From the NCBI RefSeq assembly GCF_001936615.1, contig NZ_MLBF01000010.1:1-64000 (forward strand): a DNA stretch of 64,000 bases, in the 5' to 3' direction. Below are positions 25,995 through 35,247 of the stretch, one piece after another. Made by a program: the position numbers and the translations under genes. The notes beneath the pieces were generated by a model that was given only the letters and a program-made list of their open reading frames with translations, made no database searches and was not told the DNA's origin. The stretch is from Desulfosporosinus metallidurans. GTDB lineage: Bacteria; Bacillota; Desulfitobacteriia; Desulfitobacteriales; Desulfitobacteriaceae. Positions within the stretch are counted from its first letter, which is position 1, and each line of letters begins with the position of its first letter.

Positions 25995-26558
25995 TTATGG
26001 CCCTCCCATTACCCGTACCGTAATTCTAGCGCTTGGAATATTCAAGAGTGTTTGTACCGCGGTATGGATTTCTTCTCTCACTTTTGGATCCCGAGCCCCT
26101 TCAGCAATAATCAAAACACCGGCTACCTCCGGACGATCCTCCATCACCATAACCGGTTGGGAGGAACCACTTGGCATGACCACTTGGTTGTTATCTGTGA
26201 CCGCCGTCGTTTCGCGCGTTCCCCCGGTCTTGTCTGTTTCCTTGGTAGTACTTTTCGTGACATTTTGATTACGTGCATACTCAGTTTTCAACCCCGTTGA
26301 AAAACTCACGGAGACTTGCACCTTACCTGCCCCCTCCATTTGCAGGATATTGGCTTGTAGTTTGCTCTCCAATTCTTTTTCCAATGCACTAATTCTAGAA
26401 TTTGTGGTTAAGCTCGCCGTCGCTGCAGATTTTGCCTGTATACTCTGGGGCGGAGTTACAGCACCTTTCCCTAAGTAAATAAAGGACATCCCAACCGCTA
26501 CAAGCCCCACTAAACCCAGTAAAATTTTGTCCGATGAAATCAATTTCATCAACTTCAC
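25995..26558 (-). CDS. spoIIIAG: stage III sporulation protein AG
   Basis: Ring-forming component of the SpoIIIA-SpoIIQ channel. The 187-residue protein has one membrane segment (about 11-28), a helical stretch, then the ring-building domain with MEGAGKVQVSVSFSTG and AGVLIIAEGARDPKVREEI. The central Lys/Thr-rich insertion is usual. The start is GTG at 26558 with GGAGG upstream. Confidence 0.93.
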   Translation of the reverse strand: MKLMKLISSDKILLGLVGLVAVGMSFIYLGKGAVTPPQSIQAKSAATASLTTNSRISALEKELESKLQANILQMEGAGKVQVSVSFSTGLKTEYARNQNVTKSTTKETDKTGGTRETTAVTDNNQVVMPSGSSQPVMVMEDRPEVAGVLIIAEGARDPKVREEIHTAVQTLLNIPSARITVRVMGGP

Positions 26559-26592
26559 AAATCAAAACCTCCCTCCAAAATCAGGTTTCCTT

Positions 26593-27174
26593 CTAATTTT
26601 CTTGTACAAAAATTATTTCTTTTGACAAGTTCATAAATGCCGAAATTCTTTCGCGCACTTCTTCAGCCTTAAGGGAAGGCGTCTTCGTAGCGGTAGGCGG
26701 CTGTCCTATGGTAATGGGTTGAACAGGCATAATTTCTCCTTTTGCAGAAATTAACGTAACCCTGACTTCAGCAATCTTGGGCTGATCAGTTACCCCCCCT
26801 GTCCCTTCTTCAAATTTAATGTCTACCGTAGCAGCGGTAACTCCATTAGTACCGAGAGCAAGCGCTTGGATCTGATGCATTAGAATCTGACGGTATTGCC
26901 CTTGAACCGCATCCCGTCCAAGTTTCACCCCTTGCCCCTCAGCCGCAATCGCCGGCAAATCTTGGGGAGTTGTAAGAGCCCAAGCTGGAATTTCCATCGC
27001 CAACGGGGTATGTAAGAACGAAGCAATCGGTGTCAGAACTGCGGAAATCACAAACAAACCCATCACCATTTGCACAAACCCGCGCATAGATTTGTTAGGA
27101 AGAAGCATTTCCAGAAAAGTGGCCAACAACAGAATTATAGCCAGATTTCGCACAAGTGTATGTAAGGTCTGCAC
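26593..27174 (-). CDS. spoIIIAF: stage III sporulation protein AF
   Basis: Channel component with two N-terminal membrane segments (about 8-25 and 33-53, with MLLPNKSMRGFVQMVMGLFV between them) and a soluble C-terminal domain. Length 193 and position between AE and AG identify it. Confidence 0.9.
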   Translation of the reverse strand: MQTLHTLVRNLAIILLLATFLEMLLPNKSMRGFVQMVMGLFVISAVLTPIASFLHTPLAMEIPAWALTTPQDLPAIAAEGQGVKLGRDAVQGQYRQILMHQIQALALGTNGVTAATVDIKFEEGTGGVTDQPKIAEVRVTLISAKGEIMPVQPITIGQPPTATKTPSLKAEEVRERISAFMNLSKEIIFVQEN

Positions 27175-27187
27175 AGCGCTCTCCTCC

Positions 27188-28369
27188 TTAGTGCAACATG
27201 ACCGAAAGGTTTCCTGTCCCTATAACCACGGCGACGGTCATAAAAAACATTATCCCGACTGATGCAACTGTAACCAAGATGAAAATTAAACTTTTTGACA
27301 TATCTTGAAGACTATCAGCAAGGGCTTTTTCACCAAGTGGTTCGATAAGGGCCGCCGAGACACGAAAAACAAGGATCATCGCTAATAGTTTCACAACTGG
27401 TCCCACACAAATTACTATAATAGCAAACAAAGCAATTATTCCAACAGCATTTTTCAACAGTAAACCGGACGTGATCACCAGTTCAACCGCATCTTTGAAA
27501 AACTTACCCACAACTGGGACTAGATCCGCAGAATATTTGGCTGTACGAAAAACGACACTATCCGCAACCCCCCCCGTCACCCCCTGAACCGTCATGACTC
27601 CAATAAAGACGGTCATAATAACCCCTAATGAAAGTTTTCCAGCAAATTCAAGCAGTCCAGCAAGCTTACTGAGCTTAAACTGCTCTGAGATATGGTTAAA
27701 AAGCCTCAGTACAGCGGAAAGAAAATAAAGTGGCAGCACGACGGTTTTAATCATCGTGGCTAAAACCGTTAAACTCCCCATGATTAGGGGTTTAAATAGG
27801 GCTGCGCTCGTTAGATTTCCCATAGAGATCAGTAACGTCAACATTACCGGAAACAATGTTTGCATCAGTCCAACCATACGGTCTATGGTTCCCGTAGCCA
27901 TACCCAGTGCTTCCTGAAAAGAAGTAAGGGCTAAACTTAACAACACAAGGTAAGTCATAACTTGGGCAATTTTCCCCACACTTCCGCCAAAAGCGACCTG
28001 AAGCTGTCCCAACACAGCGCAAAGTACCGCTAAAATAAGTAACTTACCGATTAATGGAGCACTGCTTAAAATCTCCCGTCCTAGTATTTCCACTAAAGTT
28101 TGCCCTAACTTCTCCGGTCGCAGATCTAATTTCCCGCTCTTTAGATCTTCAAACATCCGTGCCAACGAAAAGCCGGGTATGGCCTGCTGAACATCAGCAT
28201 CTAATTGTTCGAGATACCCTCGCATTTGGCTCAGATCAACTTGTTCTGTAACTCCCGCTGACTCCGTTGACTGAAAGGTTGTCTCTTCGGCTAGTACAGG
28301 AGAAGTTGTCCAACCCAACAAGACAACTAGTAGAAGTAAACTGAAGAAGAATCGCCGCAAATACATCAC
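27188..28369 (-). CDS. spoIIIAE: stage III sporulation protein AE
   Basis: Polytopic membrane protein of the SpoIIIA complex. The 393-residue protein has an N-terminal signal sequence (about 5-27), a soluble stretch with VDLSQMRGYLEQLDADV, and about seven membrane segments from residue 95 on. The ATG is 1 bp after the spoIIIAD stop. Confidence 0.95.
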   Translation of the reverse strand: MMYLRRFFFSLLLLVVLLGWTTSPVLAEETTFQSTESAGVTEQVDLSQMRGYLEQLDADVQQAIPGFSLARMFEDLKSGKLDLRPEKLGQTLVEILGREILSSAPLIGKLLILAVLCAVLGQLQVAFGGSVGKIAQVMTYLVLLSLALTSFQEALGMATGTIDRMVGLMQTLFPVMLTLLISMGNLTSAALFKPLIMGSLTVLATMIKTVVLPLYFLSAVLRLFNHISEQFKLSKLAGLLEFAGKLSLGVIMTVFIGVMTVQGVTGGVADSVVFRTAKYSADLVPVVGKFFKDAVELVITSGLLLKNAVGIIALFAIIVICVGPVVKLLAMILVFRVSAALIEPLGEKALADSLQDMSKSLIFILVTVASVGIMFFMTVAVVIGTGNLSVMLH

Positions 28370-28370
28370 C

Positions 28371-28757
28371 TCACGGAACGAGTCGTACCAGTGACTCTGT
28401 TATGGCTACAATAATCGGAATTGCTAAAAGAATAACCCCAACTTTAGCGGCTACCTCAATTTTGGTGGCTAAGGCACCTTCTCCTGCATCACGGCAGATT
28501 TGGGCGCCAAACTCAGCGAGATAGGCTACGCCAACAATCTTTAAAACGATGAGCAAATAATAGGAACTAATATTGGCTTGATCTGCTAGATTTTGTAGCA
28601 AATCAACGATAACTTTGATCTTGCTTAAGATAAGAATGAAAATGGATGCACCCGCTAAAATTGTAAGTTGCAACGCAATTTCTGGACGAATTTGTTTGAG
28701 AACGACACTGATCATCGTAACAATCAAGGCCAGTCCCACAATTTGCCATATTTCCAC
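28371..28757 (-). CDS. spoIIIAD: stage III sporulation protein AD
   Basis: Small membrane protein (128 residues, four hydrophobic segments) of the SpoIIIAC/AD family. EIWQIVGLALIVTMISVVLK begins the protein and GVAYLAEFGAQICRDAGEGA is the conserved loop. Confidence 0.95.
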   Translation of the reverse strand: MEIWQIVGLALIVTMISVVLKQIRPEIALQLTILAGASIFILILSKIKVIVDLLQNLADQANISSYYLLIVLKIVGVAYLAEFGAQICRDAGEGALATKIEVAAKVGVILLAIPIIVAITESLVRLVP

Positions 28758-28768
28758 GTTTTAACCCC

Positions 28769-28966
28769 CTAATATAGGTTAAAAACACTTTTAACTAAGG
28801 TAAATAATTCTGCAATTGATTGCACTACAATATAGAGGACCACGATAACGCCAATAATCGTAACGCCCTCAGCCATTTCCTTACGGCCAGATTGAGTCAA
28901 CACAGATGCTAATACTCCTACCAAAATACCGATTCCAGCGACAGTAATGATAAGATTGAAGCTCAC
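28769..28966 (-). CDS. spoIIIAC: stage III sporulation protein AC
   Basis: The 65-residue protein has two membrane segments with GILVGVLASVLTQSGRKEMA between them, the family signature. It lies 11 bp before spoIIIAD, and the two belong to the same family. Confidence 0.95.
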   Translation of the reverse strand: MSFNLIITVAGIGILVGVLASVLTQSGRKEMAEGVTIIGVIVVLYIVVQSIAELFTLVKSVFNLY

Positions 28967-28987
28967 TTTTCCGCCTCCTCTCCTTGG

Positions 28988-29500
28988 TTAAATCAAAATG
29001 AGTACACCCGCAATTCCACAGAGGAAACCAAGATAAGACCACATTTTAGCTTGTTTTTCAGACCATATTCCCGCTTGGTCCTTGATCAAGGCGAGTTGGC
29101 GCTGTATTAACTCCAATTGCTTATGCTGCTCTTGTCGATCCGATCGACCGAGACCTTTACTAACATCACGAATGACTTGCCAGTCTTCATGTTTCAAACA
29201 AAAATGTGAATTCTGTGCTAAGCTCACGTCGTTCCATGCTATACTCGCTGACTCTCCCCGCTGCAGACGATCCTGAAGGTCTGCAAAAAATCCTTGCCAA
29301 GGTGCATCGGTTCGTTCTTTCAAAATACCGAAGGCTTCTGGTAAAGGGGTCGCTCCCCAGACGATTTCCGTGTCCAAAAGCGACAAAGCCATTAAAAACT
29401 CTCTTAATTCTACAGGTCTGCGCCGAATTCGGTTAGCCAACCATAAGCCCAAACTCCCACAACCAGCAATGATTCCGACACATCCGAAAATGACCATCAC
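28988..29500 (-). CDS. spoIIIAB: stage III sporulation protein AB
   Basis: The 170-residue protein has an N-terminal and a C-terminal membrane segment around a helical soluble part (ELREFLMALSLLDTEIVWGA, GLGRSDRQEQHKQLE). The fold is related to GspF/PilC-type secretion platform proteins. It overlaps the spoIIIAA stop by 4 bp. Confidence 0.93.
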   Translation of the reverse strand: MMVIFGCVGIIAGCGSLGLWLANRIRRRPVELREFLMALSLLDTEIVWGATPLPEAFGILKERTDAPWQGFFADLQDRLQRGESASIAWNDVSLAQNSHFCLKHEDWQVIRDVSKGLGRSDRQEQHKQLELIQRQLALIKDQAGIWSEKQAKMWSYLGFLCGIAGVLILI

Positions 29501-30501
29501 AAGATCCTCCCAGTTTCAAGATCATAAACGCAGTCAATCGTCCCCGGCCCATGTTTTCTACTTAACACCACAAGACGCTCAAACACTCCTTGCTCCAGCA
29601 AACAATTTAACGTCGGCCTTTTCCGTGCTTCCTCTAAAGAGCTGGCGTGGGCAGTACTAAGAATCCGTACCCCCGTGCGTAAGGCATCCATCAAAGCAGT
29701 AACATCATCCCTATGCCCAAGCTCATCCATCGCCATCACCTGGGGCGCCATGGAACGAACCATCATACTCATTCCGCTAGCTTTTGGGCAACCATCCAAA
29801 ATATCCGTCCGATAACCCAAGTCGTAGGTCGGTATTCCTTGCCACATCCCGGCAAGTTCCCCGCGTTCATCCACTACGCCGACAGTCTGGCCTCTTAGCC
29901 CCAATTGGGAAACCCCGTTGCTGATTAAACGAATAAGATCCCTCAAGAGAGTTGTCTTACCTGCTCTAGGGGGCGAAATCAAAAGCGTATGACAAAACAT
30001 CCCGTCCGCTCCCAGAAGCAAAGGCAATAACTTTAAACCTCGTCCCGAAATATCTCTCGCGATACGTAAGTTCAAAGAAGAAACGTGCTTCATGGTTTGG
30101 ATTTGACCTCGGTTCAGGACCGCCTCTCCCGTTACCCCTACTCGGTTCCCTCCAGGAAGTGTCAAGAAACCCTTCTTGAGGTCCTCTTCAGCCGCATAAA
30201 CCGAACTGTGAGTCATCCGCTCTAGTGCACTGGCAAGGTCTTCACTATTTACGAGATAAGCCTTATCTGGACTACATACTCCGCCTTCTCGACTTATGAA
30301 AAAATCCTTGTCAGACGTGAGAACCAAAAGGGGCTGACCCACTCGCAATCGAATCTCTTCAACCTCGCGAAAGGCGATAGCCTTGATATTGCTTAAAATC
30401 GAACGAATATCTTCCCCAAACCATCTAGCCATATCCGCCCACAAAACCGCACCTTGATTCAGCCCGGAAACGTTCCCCTCCACTTGCGAGGACTTACCCA
30501 T
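29497..30501 (-). CDS. spoIIIAA: stage III sporulation protein AA (ATPase)
   Basis: Secretion-type AAA ATPase that powers or assembles the SpoIIIA channel. Walker A is ISPPRAGKTTLLRDLIRL and Walker B lies in VMAMDELG. The N-terminal EVEEIRLRVGQPLLVL is conserved. I place the start at ATG 30501 (MGKSSQVEGN), which has AAGGTGGAGG 8 nt upstream, giving 334 residues. The frame is open to 30663, and ATG 30609 with a weaker site is an alternative. A weak sigma-E-like -10 (CATACCTT) at 30586-30579 would favour the shorter form. Confidence 0.92.
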   Translation of the reverse strand: MGKSSQVEGNVSGLNQGAVLWADMARWFGEDIRSILSNIKAIAFREVEEIRLRVGQPLLVLTSDKDFFISREGGVCSPDKAYLVNSEDLASALERMTHSSVYAAEEDLKKGFLTLPGGNRVGVTGEAVLNRGQIQTMKHVSSLNLRIARDISGRGLKLLPLLLGADGMFCHTLLISPPRAGKTTLLRDLIRLISNGVSQLGLRGQTVGVVDERGELAGMWQGIPTYDLGYRTDILDGCPKASGMSMMVRSMAPQVMAMDELGHRDDVTALMDALRTGVRILSTAHASSLEEARKRPTLNCLLEQGVFERLVVLSRKHGPGTIDCVYDLETGRIL

Positions 30502-30640
30502 CGGTACTACCTCCACCTTAGATGCCTGAACGACAGATAGCGTGTAATGTAGCGACACGTCATTGCCCCCCTTAATTGAAGGTATGTCCTCATTTCTGGT
30601 TTTAGACATAAATCCTCTGCAAAAAATGAGGAAGTGTTGA

Positions 30641-30674
30641 AAGCCGGGCACATGACAAAGCATGTACCCGGCTT
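30641..30674 (-). terminator. hairpin upstream of the EAL remnant's stop end
   Basis: Stem AAGCCGGG/CCCGGCTT with an ACATG/CATGT inner stem, followed by TTTC on the minus strand. It lies about 25 bp after the EAL remnant stop and just before spoIIIAA, so it may insulate the sporulation operon. Confidence 0.55.
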
Positions 30675-30696
30675 AACTGATGACTACACATTCAAT

Positions 30697-31137
30697 TTAC
30701 TTCAATGGCTGAACAAACAACATCTCCACCTCTTTAGAGGTCACCGCCTTACTAAAGAGAAATCCCTGCATTTCATTGCATTCTTTATCCTTGCGAAAGG
30801 ACCACTGGGTATCCGTTTCCACGCCTTCAGCGATCACTTTCAGCCTGAGGTTTTTAGCAAGTTGAATAATAGCAGTAACAAGTTCCTCCCCATCTTCACC
30901 AGTGCTGATATCTCGAATAAAGGACTGATCAATTTTCAAGGTATCAATCGGCATACGACGCAAATAGTTAAGTGAAGAAAACCCTGTTCCGAAATCGTCT
31001 ATGGAGATCCGCACCCCTAACTCTTTAAAACGCCTTAGCATTTCTGCTGAAGGTTCTCCATCAGTTCTACAAATAAAACGCTCAGCGCACTCAAAAAACA
31101 AGAGCGTTTTGACTGGATCATAACGCACCACAAGCAC
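30697..31137 (-). pseudogene. truncated EAL-domain (c-di-GMP phosphodiesterase) remnant
   Basis: From about residue 47 the 146-residue frame matches the second half of an EAL domain: ELGVRISIDDFGTGFSSLNY, LKIDQSFIRDI, VIAEGVET. The first half, including the EAL motif, is missing. The first 40 codons run through the rnj terminator hairpin and have no EAL similarity. Without the EAL and neighbouring metal ligands it cannot be a normal phosphodiesterase. Most likely the 3' end of a lost gene; a regulatory non-catalytic role is possible but I see no ribosome site supporting one. Confidence 0.75.
31075..31110 (-). terminator. rnj terminator
   Basis: A perfect 9-bp stem AAAACGCTC/GAGCGTTTT with an 18-nt loop lies about 50 bp after the rnj stop and is followed by a short T-rich tract. 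It lies inside the open frame of the EAL remnant. Confidence 0.65.
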
Positions 31138-31157
31138 TCTGCTAAAGTCCTAACAAA

Positions 31158-32831
31158 CTAATAATGAAGTACAACAGGCAAGATCATCGGTCGCCGCCGG
31201 GTTTTTTCCCAAAAATAATTGCTTAGGCCTTCGCGAATCATGGACTTTAGAACTACCCATTCAAGTTGATCTTTCAGTAGTTGACTTTCCAAGGTATTGC
31301 CGACCACTTTCTTGGCTTCATCCACTAAGGTTCCTGCTTCTTTCATAAACGTAAACCCTCTAGAAATAATATCCGGTCCGGATATAATCCGGTAAGGTTT
31401 TCCCTTGGAAAGAGCAACTACAACCACGACCACACCATCTTGAGCCAATTGTTGCCGATCCCGCAGGACGATCTGACCTACATCTCCGACACCTAGTCCG
31501 TCGATGTAAACACTCCCTGCTTCCACACGCTCTCCAAACTCCATCCGATCGGGAGAAAGTTCAACGCGAGACCCCAGTTGAGTTAAGGCAATGTCCTGAT
31601 CCGCATAGCCTAGTGAATGTCCAATCCTTCGCAAGGCAGCCTGATGCCGAATTTCACCGTGATGGGGGATGAGAAAACGTGGGCGGGCCAGGCGAATCAC
31701 GAGCTTAATCTCTTCTTGATTAGCATGTCCGGACACATGAACTTGTCCCATTTCTTTAGTGACAACTTCCGCCCCGATTTCATAAAGGTGGTTAATCGTC
31801 TTCCCGACCAGTTTCTCATTTCCAGGTATAGGCGTAGCCGCAATAATGACCATATCTCCAACCTGAACATTAATCTTCCGATGGCTCCCTGTAGCCATCC
31901 TCGTCAAGGCCGCCAGCGGTTCCCCCTGGCTCCCCGTGGTAAGAACCAGTAGTCGTTCTGGCGGGGTATTTCCGACCTCAGAGCTCTCAATGAAGATATC
32001 CTCTTGAGGCAGCTTTAAATATCCCAACTCGATAGCAGTACGAACCACGCTTTCCATACTTCTTCCCACAACGCAAACTTTGCGACCAATATCTGCGGCT
32101 GCATTAATCGCTTGTTGGATTCGATGTACGTTCGAAGCGAAGGAGGCCATAATAATTTTCCCTTCAGCTCGTTCAAACCACTCCCGTAAAGTTTTTCCAA
32201 CAGCCATTTCAGACATTGTAACGCCTGACCGTTCAGCATTTGTGGAATCGCAGAGCAAGGCCAGAATCCCTTCCTCCCCCCAGGCAGCCAGTTTTCCAAG
32301 ATCCATATTTTGACCGTCAATGGGCGTATAGTCGACTTTGAAGTCTCCAGTATAGACCACTCGACCAACCGAAGTGAGTAAAGAATATCCAACAGCGTCT
32401 GGAATACTGTGTGTTACCCGAAACGCTTCTACCTCAAAAGCCCCAGCCTGGATGTGTTCGCCCGGTTCAATAACATGCACCAACTGTTCAGGATAAGGAG
32501 TTCGTTCTTGTAACTTTGCCCGCACTAAACCCAACGTTAACTTAGTACCATAGATCGGAATATTCAATTTAGGTAAAATAAACGGGAGTCCACCTATATG
32601 ATCTTCATGTCCATGCGTAATGAAGAGTCCCTTAATGCGATCGCGGTTTTTTTCCAAATATGTAACGTCTGGAATCACCAAATCGATGCCCAACAACTCT
32701 TCATCTGGGAATTTTACACCCCCGTCAATAATGACAATAGAATCTTCATATTCAAAGACAAGTAAGTTTTTTCCGATCTCTCCGGTTCCGCCTAGAGGAA
32801 TTACACTTAATTTTGATCTTCTTTGTGACAA
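31158..32831 (-). CDS. rnj: ribonuclease J
   Basis: Metallo-beta-lactamase/beta-CASP ribonuclease for mRNA decay and rRNA maturation, with 5'-3' exonuclease and endonuclease activity. The 557-residue protein has FITHGHEDHIGGLPF near residue 74, CDSTNAERSGVT, the beta-CASP signature TTGSQGEPLAALTRMA, and HVSGHANQEEI with PHHGE near 365-395. The start is TTG at 32831 with AGGAGG 7 nt upstream. That ribosome site is the 3' arm of a hairpin (see 32839-32880). Confidence 0.93.
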   Translation of the reverse strand: MSQRRSKLSVIPLGGTGEIGKNLLVFEYEDSIVIIDGGVKFPDEELLGIDLVIPDVTYLEKNRDRIKGLFITHGHEDHIGGLPFILPKLNIPIYGTKLTLGLVRAKLQERTPYPEQLVHVIEPGEHIQAGAFEVEAFRVTHSIPDAVGYSLLTSVGRVVYTGDFKVDYTPIDGQNMDLGKLAAWGEEGILALLCDSTNAERSGVTMSEMAVGKTLREWFERAEGKIIMASFASNVHRIQQAINAAADIGRKVCVVGRSMESVVRTAIELGYLKLPQEDIFIESSEVGNTPPERLLVLTTGSQGEPLAALTRMATGSHRKINVQVGDMVIIAATPIPGNEKLVGKTINHLYEIGAEVVTKEMGQVHVSGHANQEEIKLVIRLARPRFLIPHHGEIRHQAALRRIGHSLGYADQDIALTQLGSRVELSPDRMEFGERVEAGSVYIDGLGVGDVGQIVLRDRQQLAQDGVVVVVVALSKGKPYRIISGPDIISRGFTFMKEAGTLVDEAKKVVGNTLESQLLKDQLEWVVLKSMIREGLSNYFWEKTRRRPMILPVVLHY

Positions 32832-32838
32832 AAAAACA

Positions 32839-32880
32839 CCTCCTATGGTAGCTACTAAACTTAGTTTGCCCCTTAGGAGG
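32839..32880 (-). promoter_or_regulatory. hairpin sequestering the rnj ribosome site / possible efp terminator
   Basis: CCTCCTA and TAGGAGG pair across 28 nt on the minus strand. The 3' arm is the AGGAGG of rnj and is followed by a T run that ends in the TTG start codon. The same structure could terminate efp transcription or hide the rnj ribosome site. Confidence 0.5.
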
Positions 32881-32905
32881 AAATATCATGTCAGCAGAAA
32901 ATTAA

Positions 32906-33463
32906 TTAGGCACGTTGAACATAATTTCCCGTCCGGGTATCGATGATCAGCACGTCCCCTTCATTGACAAAGAACGGCACTTGTACCACTGCACCGGTTT
33001 CTAAAGTTGCGGGTTTAGTGCCTCCAGTCGCAGTATCCCCTTTTACCCCAGGTTCAGTAGCTGTAACAGTAAGTTGAACGGAATTAGGCACATCGACTCC
33101 AATAACCTCAACGTCATAGAAAAGCACCCCTAAAGTCATGTTTTCTTTCAGCCACTTGACACCGTCTCCAATTTGATCCTCAGTTAAAGAAACTTGCTCA
33201 TAAGTTTCCTTGTCCATAACAACAAAATGGTCTCCGTCTTTATAGAGGTATTCCATATCACGACGCTCAACGTGGGCCTTCGGTACCTTTTCTCCGGCAT
33301 TAAACCTTCGTTCTACGACTCCACCTGTCTTAACATTTTTTAATTTTGTACGAACAAAGGCTGCTCCTTTACCTGGTTTAACATGTTGGAACTCAACCAC
33401 TGAGAACACATCACCATCGAGTTGAATAGTCAGTCCTGTCTTAAAATCATTTGAAGAAATCAT
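32906..33463 (-). CDS. efp: translation elongation factor P
   Basis: Relieves ribosomes stalled at polyproline. The 185-residue protein has three beta domains. Lys32 in the tip loop (KPGKGAAF) is the usual modification site, and the C-terminal [20 protein letters not shown] and RTGNYVQRA are typical. I place the start at ATG 33463 ([10 protein letters not shown]); the open frame continues upstream to 33535 without the family sequence. It follows the Xaa-Pro peptidase gene, as in B. subtilis. Confidence 0.95.
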   Translation of the reverse strand: MISSNDFKTGLTIQLDGDVFSVVEFQHVKPGKGAAFVRTKLKNVKTGGVVERRFNAGEKVPKAHVERRDMEYLYKDGDHFVVMDKETYEQVSLTEDQIGDGVKWLKENMTLGVLFYDVEVIGVDVPNSVQLTVTATEPGVKGDTATGGTKPATLETGAVVQVPFFVNEGDVLIIDTRTGNYVQRA

Positions 33464-33595
33464 AAATGTCTCTTTCCCCCTAAATATTAGTCTTGTCCCA
33501 ATCAGAAAGTATAACTTTCGTGTAGCGTAAGCCAAATTTTCATTATAGTTAGCTTGTCCCTTTCTAAAGTCAAATACTTAGAAGGGCCACAAACT

Positions 33596-34657
33596 TTACT
33601 CAAGAATAATGAACTCTTTCGGTGCCTGTGTCAATACTTCGCAACCATTTTCGGTCACCAAAACAATATCTTCAATCCGGACGCCGCCCCAGTCCGGGAT
33701 ATAAATACCCGGTTCGACGGTAATGACCATACCGGGTTCAAGCACGCGTTCTTCCCGCATATTTAGATTTGGCCCTTCATGGATGGCCAGCCCCACGGAG
33801 TGTCCCAATCCATGTCCGAAGTAATCACCATAGCCTGCCTCTTCAATCAGTTTGCGGGCCACCGCATCCACTTCTTTTCCGGTCCGCCCTGGTGCAACCG
33901 CCTTAATCCCTGCCCGCTGGGCTGCCAATACAGTCTCATAAACTTCACTGTGCTTGTCCCCCGGTTCGCCTAAAAACACAGTTCGCGTGATATCTGAACA
34001 GTAACCCTGATAGATCGCTCCAAAATCCATAGTAAGGAACTCACCCAATTGAATCTGTTTCGTACTGGCCGTTCCGTGAGGCATCGCCGAACGAACGCCA
34101 GAAGCTATGATGAATTCAAAAGAACCCCCACTTGCACCAGCCCTACGCATGGAAAATTCTAAAGCCAGCCCAATCTCTTGTTCCGTCTGCCCGATTTCGA
34201 TGGTCTTTAATACTTCTGCAAAAGCGTCATCCGCAATTCGAACGGCTTGACGAATTAACTCGATCTCCGACTTATCTTTCACCGAACGCAAATGACTAAC
34301 TAAATCAGGCAGAGACAAAAGTTCCGCTTGCGGAAGTGCATCCTTGAGTTTACCATAGCTTAGGAAAGTAATGAAGTCCCCTTCAAAACCAACCCTCAGG
34401 GCCTGTTGCCCAATTTCAGACAAAGTCGCAAAGTGGTCTAATCCCGTCTTAATAATTTCAAAATCTGGAGCCTGAGCTTTTGCTTGTTCTATGTAACGAA
34501 AATCGGTCAACAAGCAGGCCCTTTCTGAAGTAATAAATAGGGTCGCTTCCCCACCGGTAAACCCACTCACATACCGTCCATTCTCTGGACGAATAACCAC
34601 ATAAGCATCGATTTTCTCTTCCAGCATCTGTTGGCGCATCCGTTCTAACCGATTCAT
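33596..34657 (-). CDS. M24 family Xaa-Pro aminopeptidase/dipeptidase
   Basis: Two-metal peptidase for Xaa-Pro bonds, cytoplasmic. An N-terminal creatinase-like domain covers about 1-125. The pita-bread catalytic domain follows, with ligands in [46 protein letters not shown] and [11 protein letters not shown] 34657 (MNRLERMR) has AGGAGG 9 nt upstream and is preferred over ATG 34690, which overlaps aroQ. It is the counterpart of B. subtilis YqhT between aroQ and efp. Confidence 0.92.
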   Translation of the reverse strand: MNRLERMRQQMLEEKIDAYVVIRPENGRYVSGFTGGEATLFITSERACLLTDFRYIEQAKAQAPDFEIIKTGLDHFATLSEIGQQALRVGFEGDFITFLSYGKLKDALPQAELLSLPDLVSHLRSVKDKSEIELIRQAVRIADDAFAEVLKTIEIGQTEQEIGLALEFSMRRAGASGGSFEFIIASGVRSAMPHGTASTKQIQLGEFLTMDFGAIYQGYCSDITRTVFLGEPGDKHSEVYETVLAAQRAGIKAVAPGRTGKEVDAVARKLIEEAGYGDYFGHGLGHSVGLAIHEGPNLNMREERVLEPGMVITVEPGIYIPDWGGVRIEDIVLVTENGCEVLTQAPKEFIILE

Positions 34658-34686
34658 TGATGACTCCCTCCTTGTCGTTGATATAA

Positions 34687-35130
34687 TCATTTTGCCCTTC
34701 GAAGCTGGTAATCGATGGCATAACGCATCGCTAAGACATAGCCCTCGGCTCCTAAACCCGAAATCTGACCAATACTGACTGGCGCAATAAGCGAATTGGC
34801 CCGAAATGCTTCTCGTGCATGAATGTTTGAAAGATGAACTTCAAGCGTAGGAACCCTTACTGCACTAATAGCATCCCTGATCGCATAACTTGTATGGGTC
34901 CAGGCCCCAGGGTTGAGAATTAAAAAGTCATCCGACGTTAAGGCTTGAATCCAATCCAAAAGGTCTCCCTCGTGATTCGTTTGTCGGCATTCCGCATTTA
35001 TCCCCGCCTGACTCGCCGTTGCTAACACGTCTTGATTAATCTCTGCCAAGGTGCGTGATCCATAATGTTCTGGTTCTCGAAGTCCTAATAAATTCAAATT
35101 AGGGCCATGAAATACCCATATGCTTGCCAA
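34687..35130 (-). CDS. aroQ: type II 3-dehydroquinate dehydratase
   Basis: Third step of the shikimate pathway. The short protein shows FHGPNLNLLGLREPEHYG with the catalytic Tyr, LNPGAWTHTSYAIRDAI, EVHLSNIHAREAFR and IGQISGLGAEGY. The start is best placed at TTG 35130, with AAGGAAGTGA directly upstream, giving 147 residues. The frame is open to ATG 35169 without conserved sequence. Other shikimate genes (aroB, aroK, aroC, aroE) lie 10-15 kb to the right among pilus genes. Confidence 0.94.
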   Translation of the reverse strand: MASIWVFHGPNLNLLGLREPEHYGSRTLAEINQDVLATASQAGINAECRQTNHEGDLLDWIQALTSDDFLILNPGAWTHTSYAIRDAISAVRVPTLEVHLSNIHAREAFRANSLIAPVSIGQISGLGAEGYVLAMRYAIDYQLRRAK

Positions 35131-35216
35131 TTTATCACTTCCTTGCTCACATACCCGAAATTTTATCACAAGTTCGAATTATTTTCCACAATCACTTCAC
35201 GCCATACCCTTTACGG

Positions 35217-35247
35217 AATAAAAACCTCCGTTTTACGGAGGTGATGT
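35217..35247 (-). terminator. terminator overlapping the LysM gene stop codon
   Basis: The minus strand shows CACCTCCG, TAAAA, CGGAGG then TTTTTATT. The TAA stop of the LysM gene is the loop of this hairpin. Confidence 0.8.
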
